The notes under the pieces: model-generated
Databases searched by the model: none
Told to the model about the DNA's origin: nothing
Seen by the model: the letters and a program-made list of their open reading frames with translations, nothing else
Part shown: positions 25,078-33,720 of the stretch, one piece after another
Layout: each line of letters begins with the position of its first letter
How positions within the stretch are numbered: position 1 is the stretch's first letter
NCBI GenBank assembly: GCA_018266685.1
Contig: JAFDZY010000306.1
Location: forward strand, 1-46,452
Source: Bacteroidota bacterium
GTDB lineage: Bacteria; Bacteroidota; Bacteroidia; Flavobacteriales_F; PHOS-HE28
Length of the DNA: 46,452 nucleotides
Direction: 5' to 3'
Position numbers and translations under genes: made by a program

Positions 25078-26288
25078 CCAAGGCTTGATCCATGCCGTAT
25101 TTGGCCCAGGTCCTTGAGGAAATGGTCCACGTAATTGTCCCATGACATGTCCTTGGTGGCTGCGTGTGCGGCCAGGGCCTTCCTTGTCCAAGTGCTGTCG
25201 TCCGTAACCAATGCCTCAATGGCGTCAGCCAGTTCTTCAGGCCTGTTGGAAGCAAGGGCACTGCCCACGGAGTTGACATCCCCGAACGTACGCTGGAACT
25301 CACGGTAGGGGAAGATCACTACCGGAGTGCAGAGGTAGAGCGCCTCGCACGAAGCTGAGAACGCGGCCCATTTCGGGTTAGGGTTCACATAAACACGCGA
25401 TCTTTCCAACACTTGCCTGTACAAGCGGGCCTGTTCAGGCTTGCCCTTGTCCAAATAACCGTGAAAGTGCATGTTGTGCGGGGCGGCATGCAGTTCCCCA
25501 TGTTCCATGCCGATCACGTTCACGGTGAGCCAGTCCATGCCGCGGCCGTTCAGGATACGCACTGCTTGGCCCAGTCTTTCCAGGCCTTCCTTGTACTTGC
25601 GGTTGCCGATGAACACGATCTCCCGCGCATTCAGCTTCCGTTCCAGCAACTCCTGCGGATTCACGTTCATGTTCGTGGAGTTCACCACGTTGCCATAGTA
25701 TTTCACCTTGCCGCCGTGGAATTTCCCCAAGGTTTCCGCTACTTCGGGAAACAGGGCAATGATCATGGATGAAGCCTTCATCACCTTGCGCTCGGCAAGG
25801 ATGGTGGGCAGTTCCAAGCTGTCCGGTTCACGCTCGTCGAAATAGGCGATGTGCTGGGCAAAAGTTTGGTCGCAGAACAAGGTATAGGGCCGTGAAGGTC
25901 CGGCGCCGAATGAAAATGTCATGAAGACGCAATGCCCGCCGGGAAACCGCTGCAAGGCCCTGCGGATCTTGGCATCGGTAACCTTCCGGTTGTAGCCGCT
26001 GCGCAAGTAGGTGTACCGTGTGTGCCTACCGGTCAATTTGCAGAAGGATTTCCAGGGCACATCAAACATCAATTGCAGGATGCGCGAGGGCCCGATGTCC
26101 ACATGTTCCACGCCGTACCCGCGCCGCTCCAAGGTGGCGGTGAAGAAATAGGGCACGTTGGACCAAGTGCTTGGTTTGCGCGAATCCCCGATGGAAAAAA
26201 CGATGAAGTCGGGACTTGCCCGGGGTTCCTGGCGGGAAATCATTTGATGCCCGGTGCGGGACGGCAATTTGGCGGGCCCAAAGTTCAT
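25074..26288 (-). CDS. GT-B glycosyltransferase
   Basis: A 404-residue cytoplasmic protein with the two-domain layout of GT-B glycosyltransferases. The N-terminal half begins DFIVFSIGDSRKPSTWSNVPYFF. The C-terminal half carries REIVFIGNRKYKEGLERLGQAVRIL, then VNVIGMEHGELHAAPHNMHFHGYLDKG, and VYVNPNPKWAAFSASCEALYLCTPVVIF. The segment from SASCEAL to TPVV matches the donor-binding ExxxxG(T/P)PV-type region of GT4-like enzymes. The start could be 26288 or an internal Met at 26243; the -7-like element at 26305-26312 permits either. Acceptor and sugar are unknown. Its stop overlaps that of the convergent gene. Confidence 0.72.
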   Translation of the reverse strand: MNFGPAKLPSRTGHQMISRQEPRASPDFIVFSIGDSRKPSTWSNVPYFFTATLERRGYGVEHVDIGPSRILQLMFDVPWKSFCKLTGRHTRYTYLRSGYNRKVTDAKIRRALQRFPGGHCVFMTFSFGAGPSRPYTLFCDQTFAQHIAYFDEREPDSLELPTILAERKVMKASSMIIALFPEVAETLGKFHGGKVKYYGNVVNSTNMNVNPQELLERKLNAREIVFIGNRKYKEGLERLGQAVRILNGRGMDWLTVNVIGMEHGELHAAPHNMHFHGYLDKGKPEQARLYRQVLERSRVYVNPNPKWAAFSASCEALYLCTPVVIFPYREFQRTFGDVNSVGSALASNRPEELADAIEALVTDDSTWTRKALAAHAATKDMSWDNYVDHFLKDLGQIRHGSSLG

Positions 26289-26304
26289 TCCTTTTCCGCA
26301 TCAA

Positions 26305-26312
26305 GCAAGGTA
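26305..26312 (-). promoter_or_regulatory. -7-like element for GT-B gene
   Basis: Minus-strand TACCTTGC, 16 nt upstream of the start at 26288. The same octamer variant occurs before the DUF2249 operon and the first POT transporter. Confidence 0.35.
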
Positions 26313-26412
26313 AACCTTCCTTTTTTTGGGAGCCGGCTGGACGGATCACGCACGGTGCCTGCCCGCACACGGATCAATTTCCTACACGTGATCAGCTGGC
26401 TTGCCATTGGGT

Positions 26413-26859
26413 TCATTTCCATTTTGATCCAAGGATCAACCGCATGACCACGCGATCGATGGGCAGTTGCACGTCCGTTTCCTTCGCTTCTGGCAACGAA
26501 AGCCACCGGAACTTCTGTCCTTCGGAGGCCGCGCTGCCGGCGGCCGGTGATCCGTCCTTCACGGAAGAGGGATCATCCACGGTGAAGGTGTAGTAGATGC
26601 TCACCACTTGGTCGCCTTCACGATAGGCGCTTTCCTGAAAGAAGTCGGTGGTGTAGAAGTGCACCAGTTGCTTTGCCTCCAGGCCCATCTCTTCCATGAT
26701 CTCCCGCTTGAGGCATTGAAGCGTCCCCTCCCCCGGCACCATGCCGCCACCCGGGAACTTAGTGATCCGTTCACCGGCCACGAGTTCATCTGATACAAGT
26801 ACGTGGCCATCATGGAACAGCAGCCCGTACACCCGGATATTGAAACTTCGGCCGGTCAT
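26413..26859 (-). CDS. NUDIX hydrolase
   Basis: A 148-residue cytoplasmic hydrolase. The Nudix box is complete in GGGMVPGEGTLQCLKREIMEEMGLEA (G-x5-E-x7-REI-x-EE-x-G-L), which binds the metal and hydrolyses nucleoside diphosphate-linked substrates. The N-terminus (SFNIRVYGLLFHDGHVLVSDEL) and the FPGG before the box are typical. The substrate cannot be predicted. Its start overlaps the end of mnmD by 4 nt (26856-26859), so it is translated from the same message, downstream of mnmD. Confidence 0.9.
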   Translation of the reverse strand: MTGRSFNIRVYGLLFHDGHVLVSDELVAGERITKFPGGGMVPGEGTLQCLKREIMEEMGLEAKQLVHFYTTDFFQESAYREGDQVVSIYYTFTVDDPSSVKDGSPAAGSAASEGQKFRWLSLPEAKETDVQLPIDRVVMRLILGSKWK

Positions 26860-27575
26860 TGCACTTTTACCGCCCTCAACATTTCACGCTTTCCTGGCGG
26901 GCCAGGCAACCGCTCCACGCGGAACCCCGCTTTGGCCATGGTTCGGCGCACCTCACCTTGGGCACAGTAGGTAACCAGCACACCTCCGTGCCGCAAGGCA
27001 CGGAACAATTTCCCAAATACCTCCATGCTCCACAATTCTGGCTGGACCCGCGGCGCAAATGCATCGTGGAACACCAGGTCAAAGCATTCCCCCGCACAAA
27101 GGTCCTGCACCGGTTGTGCCAAGACCCGGAAATTGAAATGGCCGGAAAGCTGGATCTCCTCACCGGTCCTGGCACCCATGATCCGCTGATAGCCGGGAGC
27201 CAGTTCGCGGATACCCAAAGCCCGAGGGTGGTCCATGGAACGCCAAAGTCTTTCCGGTACGGGGAATGGCTCCAACGCGCAGTAATGGACCTCCTTGCAA
27301 CTGGTTTCCGCCTCCTGCCATGCTAGCAGCGCGTTCAAGCCAGTGCCCAAACCCACCTCCAACAGATCAATGTGCCTGCCTGCCATAGATCGCAAACCGT
27401 GATCCAAGTATACATGGCGACTTTCGGTTAATGCACCGAAAACCGAATGGTAATGTTCGCCCAAGGAGGGGCTGTCCAAAGTGAAGGAGCCATCCGCAGT
27501 ACACACGGGGCGCCAATCATTGGCAAGGGAAATAAGATCAGGAAATCCAGGTCCTGCCATCGTTGGTAAAATCAT
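26856..27575 (-). CDS. mnmD: tRNA 5-methylaminomethyl-2-thiouridine methyltransferase
   Basis: A 239-residue SAM-dependent methyltransferase of the MnmD family (the methyltransferase half of MnmC), which completes mnm5s2U34 in certain tRNAs. Visible features: YHSVFGALTESRHVYLDHGL, the SAM-binding loop LLEVGLGTGLNALLAW, and FDLVFHDAFAPRVQPELWSMEVF with the DAFxP motif characteristic of this family, then GGVLVTYCAQGEVRRTMAKAGF. No oxidoreductase half follows, so this is the stand-alone MnmD form. The start could be 27575 or the Met five codons later. It overlaps the NUDIX gene. Confidence 0.93.
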   Translation of the reverse strand: MILPTMAGPGFPDLISLANDWRPVCTADGSFTLDSPSLGEHYHSVFGALTESRHVYLDHGLRSMAGRHIDLLEVGLGTGLNALLAWQEAETSCKEVHYCALEPFPVPERLWRSMDHPRALGIRELAPGYQRIMGARTGEEIQLSGHFNFRVLAQPVQDLCAGECFDLVFHDAFAPRVQPELWSMEVFGKLFRALRHGGVLVTYCAQGEVRRTMAKAGFRVERLPGPPGKREMLRAVKVQ

Positions 27576-27609
27576 GCACTTCCTGCACAGGAGTACATCT
27601 TGGCACTTC

Positions 27610-27617
27610 CAAACTTA
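27610..27617 (-). promoter_or_regulatory. -7 element for mnmD-NUDIX
   Basis: Minus-strand TAAGTTTG is a perfect TAnnTTTG match, 34 nt upstream of the mnmD start. Confidence 0.45.
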
Positions 27618-27704
27618 GCCCGGAACGCAGCTCACGCGGCGTTTTTCCACCATTCCCTTGAGCAGCCCTGTGGGCAAGCCGAATGGCAATGGAGCCACAA
27701 CGCA

Positions 27705-29726
27705 CTACAGGACACGGATTTCCGTCCGGCGGTTCCGGGCTTTCCCGTCCTTGTCCGCATTCGGGGCCAATGGCTTGCTGTCACCATAGCCTTTGGCCTC
27801 AAGTCTGTCCGGTGCAACACCATGCGCCACGAGCCAGTTGAGCACCACATAGGCACGAGCCTCGCTTAGTGGTTGGTTCGGTACGGGCCCCACATCGCTG
27901 TCGGTGTGCCCGCCGATCTCGATCCTCAGTGCCGGGTGTTGCTTCAGGAAATCAGCCAGTTTGCCAAGTTCCATGGTGGAACTTGAATCCAGCTGGTAAC
28001 TGTCCTGATGGAAGAACACATTGCGCATGATCTCCGTGCTGCCGGCGGCCATGGGCTTCATGTCCATATCCATCCGGACTTCCCCGCCTTGTGTGCCCAA
28101 ATGTTCAGAATGCAGGAGATAGCCGTCCGCCGTAACGTGTACGGCATATTCCTTGCCGGAAGGCACTACTGCGGTATACTCACCGGTGCCCGGTTCTGCG
28201 CGGAAACTCGCCTTGAATGCCGGGTCCTGCATGCTCATGAGCTCTACCGTTGCTTCGGAAGGCGGCATCATTTTCAAGCCTTTCACAAAACCCGCCAGGT
28301 TCATCTGATCTTCACTGGTGCGCAGTGGTACGGCATTCGCTGAGCTTGCCAGCATGGCCGTCTCATCCACTTGTGCTTTCGGCGTGAACTGCACGCGGTA
28401 GATATCGTCCTCCCCCATTCCTCCGGCACGCACGCTGTTGAAATAGCCCGTAGTGCCATCCGCGCTGAGCACCAGGAACTGGTCATCGCCAGGTGAATTG
28501 ATGGGCCAGCCAAGGTTTTCGGGCTTGGACCATTGGCTTCCGTTCAGCGTGGTCTTGAACAGGTCATAGCCGCCCATGGAGGTATGCCCTTGGCTTGCGA
28601 AATACAGTGTCTTGCCATCGGGCGTCAGGTACACCCCTTCCTCATCGTAGATCGTGTTGACCACAGGGCCCAAATTTTCCGCAGTTCCCCATGTATTGGC
28701 ATTGGCCACCCACGGGCTGCGGTAGATATCGCTGCCGCCGATCCCGCCCTCCCGGCTGCTTACGAAGTACAACCATTGGCCATCCTTGGAGCGCCAGGCG
28801 CTGCTCTCCTGGCCCGTGCTGTTCACTGTGGGGGGCAGTGGTACCGGTGTGGTCCATCCTTCCCCTGTCCGCTCGCAGGAGTAGAGGTCACCTCCGTTGG
28901 TTTCGTCGCGGTAGATGATCATGTGCCCCCCGTCCGCGGAAATGGCCACTGTGGCATCATTGCGTCCGGTGTTCATTGGTTCGGGCAGCGGCTGCGGTAC
29001 CGACCAACCATTGGCCCCCCACGAACACACATAGATGTCTTCAAACCAGCTGTTGGTGACCTTGTTCACCTTGCCCCCGGTGGTTTCCAGCCTGCGGCTG
29101 GTGAAATACATTTTCCCTTTTCCATCCAACAGGGCGCCATACTCACTGGCCCGTGTATTCACCGTTGGCCCAAGATTGAAGACCTCTGCTGTTGGCTGGG
29201 CTGCCATATATGCCTTGCCATAGTTGCACTCGGAGATCCGCTTGTCCACCATATTGAACGTGCGGTCCGGATCGGGGTTCAGGCGGATCACCTCTGCATG
29301 GCGCTTGTATTCGGCAATGGCCCCGTCCCACTTGGCGTTCAATTGAAGGGCATAGCCCACGAGGTAATGTATCCGTGGCAGGTATGAGTCCAGTTCCATG
29401 GCACGCTGCAAATAGGGCGCGGCCGTGGAAGGTTGCGCTCCGTTCAGCAGGCAAACGCCCAGTTTCATGTTCAGCTGGGCATTGTCGGGATTGATCTTTA
29501 GCGCCTCCGTGTACGCCTCAATGGCAGCTTTTTGGTCCAGCCCGCCTTTCTCAGCCAAGGCATCGCCTTTCTTGATGGCGGACAACGCTTGCTTGAGCAA
29601 TCCCGGATCGGCAATATGTGCCTTGTCAAACGGAGTGTTGGAACCTCCATTTGCCGGTTGTGCTATGGTGCCGACGGCGGCCGTGGCGAAGCAAGTGGCG
29701 AGCATAATGCGGAAAGACCTGGTCAT
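27705..29726 (-). CDS. PorE-like OmpA-family protein (TPR, propeller, CRD, OmpA)
   Basis: A 673-residue exported protein. The ATG at 29726 gives a signal peptide (MTRSFRIMLATCFATAAVGTIAQ); an upstream Met at 29762 is less likely. Domain order: TPR repeats (about 30-150, AIEAYTEALKINPDNAQLNMKLG), a PD40/WD40-type propeller (about 170-430, with GKMYFTSRR, GGDLYSCER, GGSDIYRS, GGYDLFKT, GEDDIYRV), a carboxypeptidase regulatory-like domain (about 450-545), and an OmpA C-terminal peptidoglycan-binding domain (about 560-673, IEIGGHTDSDVGPVPNQPLSEARA). This order is the one described for PorE of the T9SS, which links the secretion machinery to peptidoglycan. A lipobox is not convincing. Several OmpA/PD40 paralogs exist in Bacteroidota, so true PorE identity is not certain. 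Confidence 0.85.
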   Translation of the reverse strand: MTRSFRIMLATCFATAAVGTIAQPANGGSNTPFDKAHIADPGLLKQALSAIKKGDALAEKGGLDQKAAIEAYTEALKINPDNAQLNMKLGVCLLNGAQPSTAAPYLQRAMELDSYLPRIHYLVGYALQLNAKWDGAIAEYKRHAEVIRLNPDPDRTFNMVDKRISECNYGKAYMAAQPTAEVFNLGPTVNTRASEYGALLDGKGKMYFTSRRLETTGGKVNKVTNSWFEDIYVCSWGANGWSVPQPLPEPMNTGRNDATVAISADGGHMIIYRDETNGGDLYSCERTGEGWTTPVPLPPTVNSTGQESSAWRSKDGQWLYFVSSREGGIGGSDIYRSPWVANANTWGTAENLGPVVNTIYDEEGVYLTPDGKTLYFASQGHTSMGGYDLFKTTLNGSQWSKPENLGWPINSPGDDQFLVLSADGTTGYFNSVRAGGMGEDDIYRVQFTPKAQVDETAMLASSANAVPLRTSEDQMNLAGFVKGLKMMPPSEATVELMSMQDPAFKASFRAEPGTGEYTAVVPSGKEYAVHVTADGYLLHSEHLGTQGGEVRMDMDMKPMAAGSTEIMRNVFFHQDSYQLDSSSTMELGKLADFLKQHPALRIEIGGHTDSDVGPVPNQPLSEARAYVVLNWLVAHGVAPDRLEAKGYGDSKPLAPNADKDGKARNRRTEIRVL

Positions 29727-29843
29727 TGGGCCTGGATATTTTTTCGCGATCGGGCTGTTCATACGAAATGCCGTTCCGGATGGTTCCGCCCCTGTACGCC
29801 GGGTAGTTTAGCACCGCAAAAAACCAGGACCCCTTCAGTACAA

Positions 29844-30992
29844 ATGGCCAAAAAGACCACCTCCAAAAAGCCCGCGGCGAAGCAACGCCTAAAGCAACCT
29901 GCCGCCCCAGGCAAGATCAGTCTTGGGGCATCGTCCATGGCCTTCATGGAGCGCTACCTGAACAACGCCAGCCCCACGGGTTTCGAATCCAGCGGGCAGA
30001 AGCTTTGGCTGGACTACATCCGCCCATGGGTGGACAGCACTTTCACGGACCCCTACGGCACAGCGGTGGGCGTGATCAACCCCTCGGCCAAATACAAGGT
30101 GGTGATCGAGGCCCATGCGGATGAGATCAGCTGGTTTGTCCACTACGTCACCGGGGACGGCTTCATTTATGTGCGCCGCAACGGAGGCAGCGACCACATG
30201 ATCGCCCCCAGCAAACGGGTGAACATCCACACGGACAAGGGCATGGTGAAGGCCATTTTCGGCTGGCCGGCCATCCACGTGCGCAACGGCAAGAACGACC
30301 CCGTGCCTTCATTGGACAACATCTTCCTGGATTGCGGTTGCGCGAACAAGGAAGAAGTTGAAAAACTGGGGATCCATGTGGGCTGCGTGGTCACTTACGA
30401 GGACGAATTCATGGTGCTGAACGGTAAAACACTGGTGGGCCGCGCGCTGGACAACCGCATGGGCGGTTTCATGATAGCAGAAGTGGCACGCATGCTGAAG
30501 CAACGGCGGACCAAGCTGCCTTTCGGCCTTTACATCACCAACAGTGTGCAGGAGGAGGTGGGCCTGCGCGGGGCTGAAATGATCGTGGAGCGCATCCGGC
30601 CGGACATGGCCTTGGTGACGGATGTGACGCATGATACCCAGTCGCCCATGATGAACAAGATCCAAAGCGGTGATGTGGCCTGCGGCAAGGGTCCGGTGCT
30701 TTCCTACGGCCCTGCCGTGCACAACAACGTGCTGCGTAAGGTGATCGCGGCGGCGGAGCGGGAGCAGATCCCCTTCCAGCGTGCGGCGGTAAGCCGCGCC
30801 ACCGGCACCGACACCGATGCGTTTGCATACGGGGCGGCGGGAGTTCCAAGCGCCTTGATCAGCTTGCCCCTGCGGTACATGCACACCACCGTGGAGAGCG
30901 TTAACAAGGAGGATGTGGAACATGTGATCCAGTTGATCTTTGCAACGATCTGTTCGCTGAAGGCGGGCGAAGACCTGCGCTACATCAAGTAA
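29844..30992 (+). CDS. M42-family metallo-aminopeptidase
   Basis: A 382-residue cytoplasmic peptidase of the M42 (glutamyl aminopeptidase/endoglucanase M) family. The ATG at 29844 starts a Lys/Ala-rich extension of ~25 residues (MAKKTTSKKPAAKQRLKQP), followed by the family N-terminus (SPTGFESSGQKLWLDYI). Metal ligands and catalytic residues: EAHADEISW (His, Asp), GRALDNRMGGF (Asp), TNSVQEEVGLRGAEM (Glu-Glu), DVTHDT (Asp) and PLRYMHTTVE (His). It removes N-terminal residues from peptides, using two metal ions in a large tetrahedral assembly. It may finish the breakdown of peptides imported by the POT carriers encoded further on. The basic N-terminal tail is unusual for the family. Confidence 0.93.
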   Translation: MAKKTTSKKPAAKQRLKQPAAPGKISLGASSMAFMERYLNNASPTGFESSGQKLWLDYIRPWVDSTFTDPYGTAVGVINPSAKYKVVIEAHADEISWFVHYVTGDGFIYVRRNGGSDHMIAPSKRVNIHTDKGMVKAIFGWPAIHVRNGKNDPVPSLDNIFLDCGCANKEEVEKLGIHVGCVVTYEDEFMVLNGKTLVGRALDNRMGGFMIAEVARMLKQRRTKLPFGLYITNSVQEEVGLRGAEMIVERIRPDMALVTDVTHDTQSPMMNKIQSGDVACGKGPVLSYGPAVHNNVLRKVIAAAEREQIPFQRAAVSRATGTDTDAFAYGAAGVPSALISLPLRYMHTTVESVNKEDVEHVIQLIFATICSLKAGEDLRYIK

Positions 30993-31004
30993 ATCCACGG
31001 CCAA

Positions 31005-31703
31005 ATGCGCATTCGGTTGGACGATAACGAACGTGGTGCGTTCAACTACCTGATCGGCGGGGTGGCCATCGTGCTGACGATTCGCGGGCTGGCATGGGTG
31101 GCCGGCGCCATGGGCCCGGCCTCTACCGAAGATGGTGCCGTGCTCCAGGTCTTCCAACGGGGCTACCTGGGCATGCACAACCAATTGGCCGTTGCCGATG
31201 CCTCCATGGGATTGACGGGAAGGATCATACTGGCCCTTGTGATGGCCGTGGGCGCGTCGTTCGCAACAGCCTTGTTGCTCACCTTCGCCGGGCATCTGCG
31301 AGAGGGACGTTCGTTCCGTGCCGGGAGCATGGTTACCCGCATGGTGCTCCTGGCATTTCTGGGGTGGGGGGTATTTACCGCGTGCTACGTGCCGATCAGT
31401 GAATCCCGAGTGATCAACGGCACCTTGGTGGTATATACCCGAAACCGCCTGTTGGGGGACATACCGTTGCCTTTCTTCATCCACAGGGAGCGTTGGCAGC
31501 GCGAGGACATCGGGCAAATAGTTGCAGAAGAGACCCCGCCCACAACGGGTTGTAACGGCTCCGTGGCCCTCTTGGTCCATCTGAACGGCAAAGGACGGCC
31601 GCAACGGATCGCGGGGATAGACGATACCTGTCCGGAGCAACGGATGGTACAGCTGCGAAAAGCGAGTGGGGCGGCCGCCTTAATGGAGCGGGAACTGCGT
31701 TGA
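31005..31703 (+). CDS. Membrane protein of unknown function
   Basis: A 232-residue protein with three or four transmembrane helices: about 14-36 (FNYLIGGVAIVLTIRGLAWVAGAM), 70-92 (GRIILALVMAVGASFATALLL) and 105-128 (MVTRMVLLAFLGWGVFTACYV). The C-terminal ~100 residues are soluble and contain two Cys (TTGCNGS and DDTCPEQ). No family was recognised. It begins 12 nt after the M42 peptidase stop, so it is probably co-transcribed with it. Confidence 0.65.
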   Translation: MRIRLDDNERGAFNYLIGGVAIVLTIRGLAWVAGAMGPASTEDGAVLQVFQRGYLGMHNQLAVADASMGLTGRIILALVMAVGASFATALLLTFAGHLREGRSFRAGSMVTRMVLLAFLGWGVFTACYVPISESRVINGTLVVYTRNRLLGDIPLPFFIHRERWQREDIGQIVAEETPPTTGCNGSVALLVHLNGKGRPQRIAGIDDTCPEQRMVQLRKASGAAALMERELR

Positions 31704-31720
31704 AGCAATGGACGGAAACC

Positions 31721-31728
31721 TACATTTA
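31721..31728 (+). promoter_or_regulatory. -7-like element for GNAT gene
   Basis: TACATTTA ends 5 nt before the GNAT start codon, almost the same spacing as the 6-nt group at 5511, 8514, 38820 and 40923. Confidence 0.3.
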
Positions 31729-31733
31729 GGGCC

Positions 31734-32183
31734 ATGTCCGGGGCGGACTTGAACATCCGGTTCATTGGGCCGGGGGAAACGCACCTGTTGCGCCAAATGG
31801 TCCTGCGGCCCTTGCAACCTGTTGATGAAATGGAATGGCCTGGCGACCGTGCAGCCGGCAGCTTTCATGCAGGCGTTGAACTGGGGCAGGTGCTTGTAGG
31901 CATAGGCACCTTCATTTTGGAACAGCATGCAGGCCTGTCCGGAGCGAAACACTACCGGCTACGGGGAATGGCTGTTCATCCCGGCTACAGGTCCAAAGGA
32001 ATCGGGGGAATGATCCTCGGATTCGGGATTGATCAACTGCGACATGAGGAGGCCGATCTGGTATGGTGCAATGCCCGCGACATGGCATCGGGTTTCTATG
32101 CCAAGGCCGGTTTTTCCACGGTTGGCCTACCTTTCACCATTGAAGGCATCGGCATCCACCACCTTATGTACAAGCGGATTTGA
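31734..32183 (+). CDS. GNAT-family N-acetyltransferase
   Basis: A 149-residue cytoplasmic acetyltransferase. The acetyl-CoA binding motif A is clear in YRLRGMAVHPGYRSKGIGGM (R-x-x-G-x-G type), followed by a helix and the strand LVWCNARDMASGFYAKAGF with the usual motif B aromatic residues. The acceptor is unknown. The stop TGA (32181-32183) overlaps the TTG start of the following membrane transferase, so translation is probably coupled. Confidence 0.88.
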   Translation: MSGADLNIRFIGPGETHLLRQMVLRPLQPVDEMEWPGDRAAGSFHAGVELGQVLVGIGTFILEQHAGLSGAKHYRLRGMAVHPGYRSKGIGGMILGFGIDQLRHEEADLVWCNARDMASGFYAKAGFSTVGLPFTIEGIGIHHLMYKRI

Positions 32184-33595
32184 AATTCCCGCATCCCAAG
32201 ATCCATTATTGGGCAGTACCAGTTCTGCTGGCGCTCAATTTGACCTTGAAACTGAGCTGGTGCGGAACGAACGAACTGGCTGGTGACGAGCCCTTCACCG
32301 TCTATTGGGCACAACGCCCGCTCGCCGACCTGTTCGGCATGCTGCGCACGGAAAACAACCCGCCTTTGTATTTCCTCCTGATGCACTATTGGAGCATGCT
32401 GGTCCCCTTGGATGCGGCCTGGCTGCGCGTTCCGTCGGCAGTGTTCAGTGCCCTAACGGTTTGGCCACTTTTTCTCCTGGGCAGGCGGATGGGGGGACAT
32501 GCCGCAGGGTTCACCGCCGCCCTGTTGTTCACGTTTAGCCAGCACAGTTTTCAGTTTGCCCATGAAGCAAGGGCCTATTCCCTCTTGGTACTGGCCTGTA
32601 CATGGGCAGTGTGGCAATTGGTGCGTTTGGCAGATTCCCCACGTCATCCTTCCTTGAGGCCAGCTTCCATCCTATGGTTGGTGGCGGCCAACACGCTTGC
32701 CACCTGGGTACACTACTTCGGTTGGCTGATGGTGGGCCTGGAACTGGTGATGGCTTTTGCCGTGGTTTCGCTGAGGCCGGCCCGTGCCAAGATGCTTGCG
32801 GCGGCGGCGCTCACCGTGGTGCTCAACATCCCCTTGCTGGGGATCCTGTCAGCACGTGCAGGTGCCAGCCTTGGCCATGGAACATGGTTGCAGGCGCCCA
32901 CCTGGGAGGAACCTTACAACATGATCCTCCGCTGGAGCAACGCGCCGGTAGTAGCCGTGATCTTCCTGTGCGTGGTCGCCTGGGCCTATGCCACCCGCCG
33001 CTCGCGGGCCCTTGGCGTGGCCGCCATGTGGTGTGCAGTTCCCCTGGTGTCCATGTTCCTTGTCTCCTTCGCTTTTCCAGTTTATCTGGACCGTTATTTG
33101 CTCTTCGCATCCATGGGCTTTTATTTATTGCTGGCACAGGCATCTTTTCACTGCATCCTGCCGCTGCTGCCCAAATGGACCATCCCGGCCGGTTGCGTGA
33201 TTGCCATGGCAGCCACATTTGCCCCTTGGCGTACAAATTCCCTTCATCCTTCCCGCGTGGCCTCCCAGGTGGAGGCATGGAGCACAAAGGGCACGGCCGT
33301 GGTCATTCAGCCGGCCTGGTACGGCCTGACCTACGCCTGGGCCTTGTCACCACAATATTTCGTTGGGGCTGCCCCGGTGGACATCGCCTTGAAGGAACAT
33401 GGCATCTTTACCGTGGCAGGAACGGCCATTCCCAAAATGGACACTTCCTATACCAATGTGGTGCACGTGGATGCCTGGGCCTCCCTCAGCGACCCGGAGA
33501 ATTCCGTTCTGGCCGCCCTTCGCGCCAAATTCCAGCAAACGGACTCCGTTGAGGCCGATAAAAAGGTCATGGTGCGCCGCTTCCAGGCACGATGA
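32180..33595 (+). CDS. GT39-like membrane glycosyltransferase (second)
   Basis: A 471-residue polytopic membrane protein of the GT-C/PMT type. It must start at a TTG (32180), because the next in-frame Met lies beyond the first helix and the catalytic loop. After helix 1 (HYWAVPVLLALNLTLKL) comes ELAGDEPFTVYWAQRPLADL, with the acidic DE pair of the first loop, then NNPPLYFLLMHYWSML. About ten more helices include FAHEARAYSLLVLACTWAVW, whose (A)AR-x-YSL motif is shared with the protein at 22044-23561. The C-terminal ~100 residues are periplasmic. The donor is probably a polyprenyl-phosphate sugar. The acceptor is unknown. Confidence 0.8.
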   Translation: MKFPHPKIHYWAVPVLLALNLTLKLSWCGTNELAGDEPFTVYWAQRPLADLFGMLRTENNPPLYFLLMHYWSMLVPLDAAWLRVPSAVFSALTVWPLFLLGRRMGGHAAGFTAALLFTFSQHSFQFAHEARAYSLLVLACTWAVWQLVRLADSPRHPSLRPASILWLVAANTLATWVHYFGWLMVGLELVMAFAVVSLRPARAKMLAAAALTVVLNIPLLGILSARAGASLGHGTWLQAPTWEEPYNMILRWSNAPVVAVIFLCVVAWAYATRRSRALGVAAMWCAVPLVSMFLVSFAFPVYLDRYLLFASMGFYLLLAQASFHCILPLLPKWTIPAGCVIAMAATFAPWRTNSLHPSRVASQVEAWSTKGTAVVIQPAWYGLTYAWALSPQYFVGAAPVDIALKEHGIFTVAGTAIPKMDTSYTNVVHVDAWASLSDPENSVLAALRAKFQQTDSVEADKKVMVRRFQAR

Positions 33596-33653
33596 ACGGG
33601 GGCTGCGGTCTTTGACAACAAAATGATCCATGGCCGGGCACCGGGCATTCCCA

Positions 33654-33661
33654 TACTTTCG
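33654..33661 (+). promoter_or_regulatory. -7-like element for CotH-kinase gene
   Basis: TACTTTCG, one mismatch from TAnnTTTG, lies 59 nt upstream of the start at 33721 in a 125-nt gap. Confidence 0.3.
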
Positions 33662-33720
33662 TCATAAGACAACCAAAGCCCTGCCTTCGTGAACCGGCTT
33701 TCTGCAGTACAACCAGCCCC

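Noticed and set aside
30309..31640. 443-residue minus-strand frame opposite the M42 peptidase and membrane protein
   Set aside because: Antisense shadow: His-rich product, crosses two genes, no motif.
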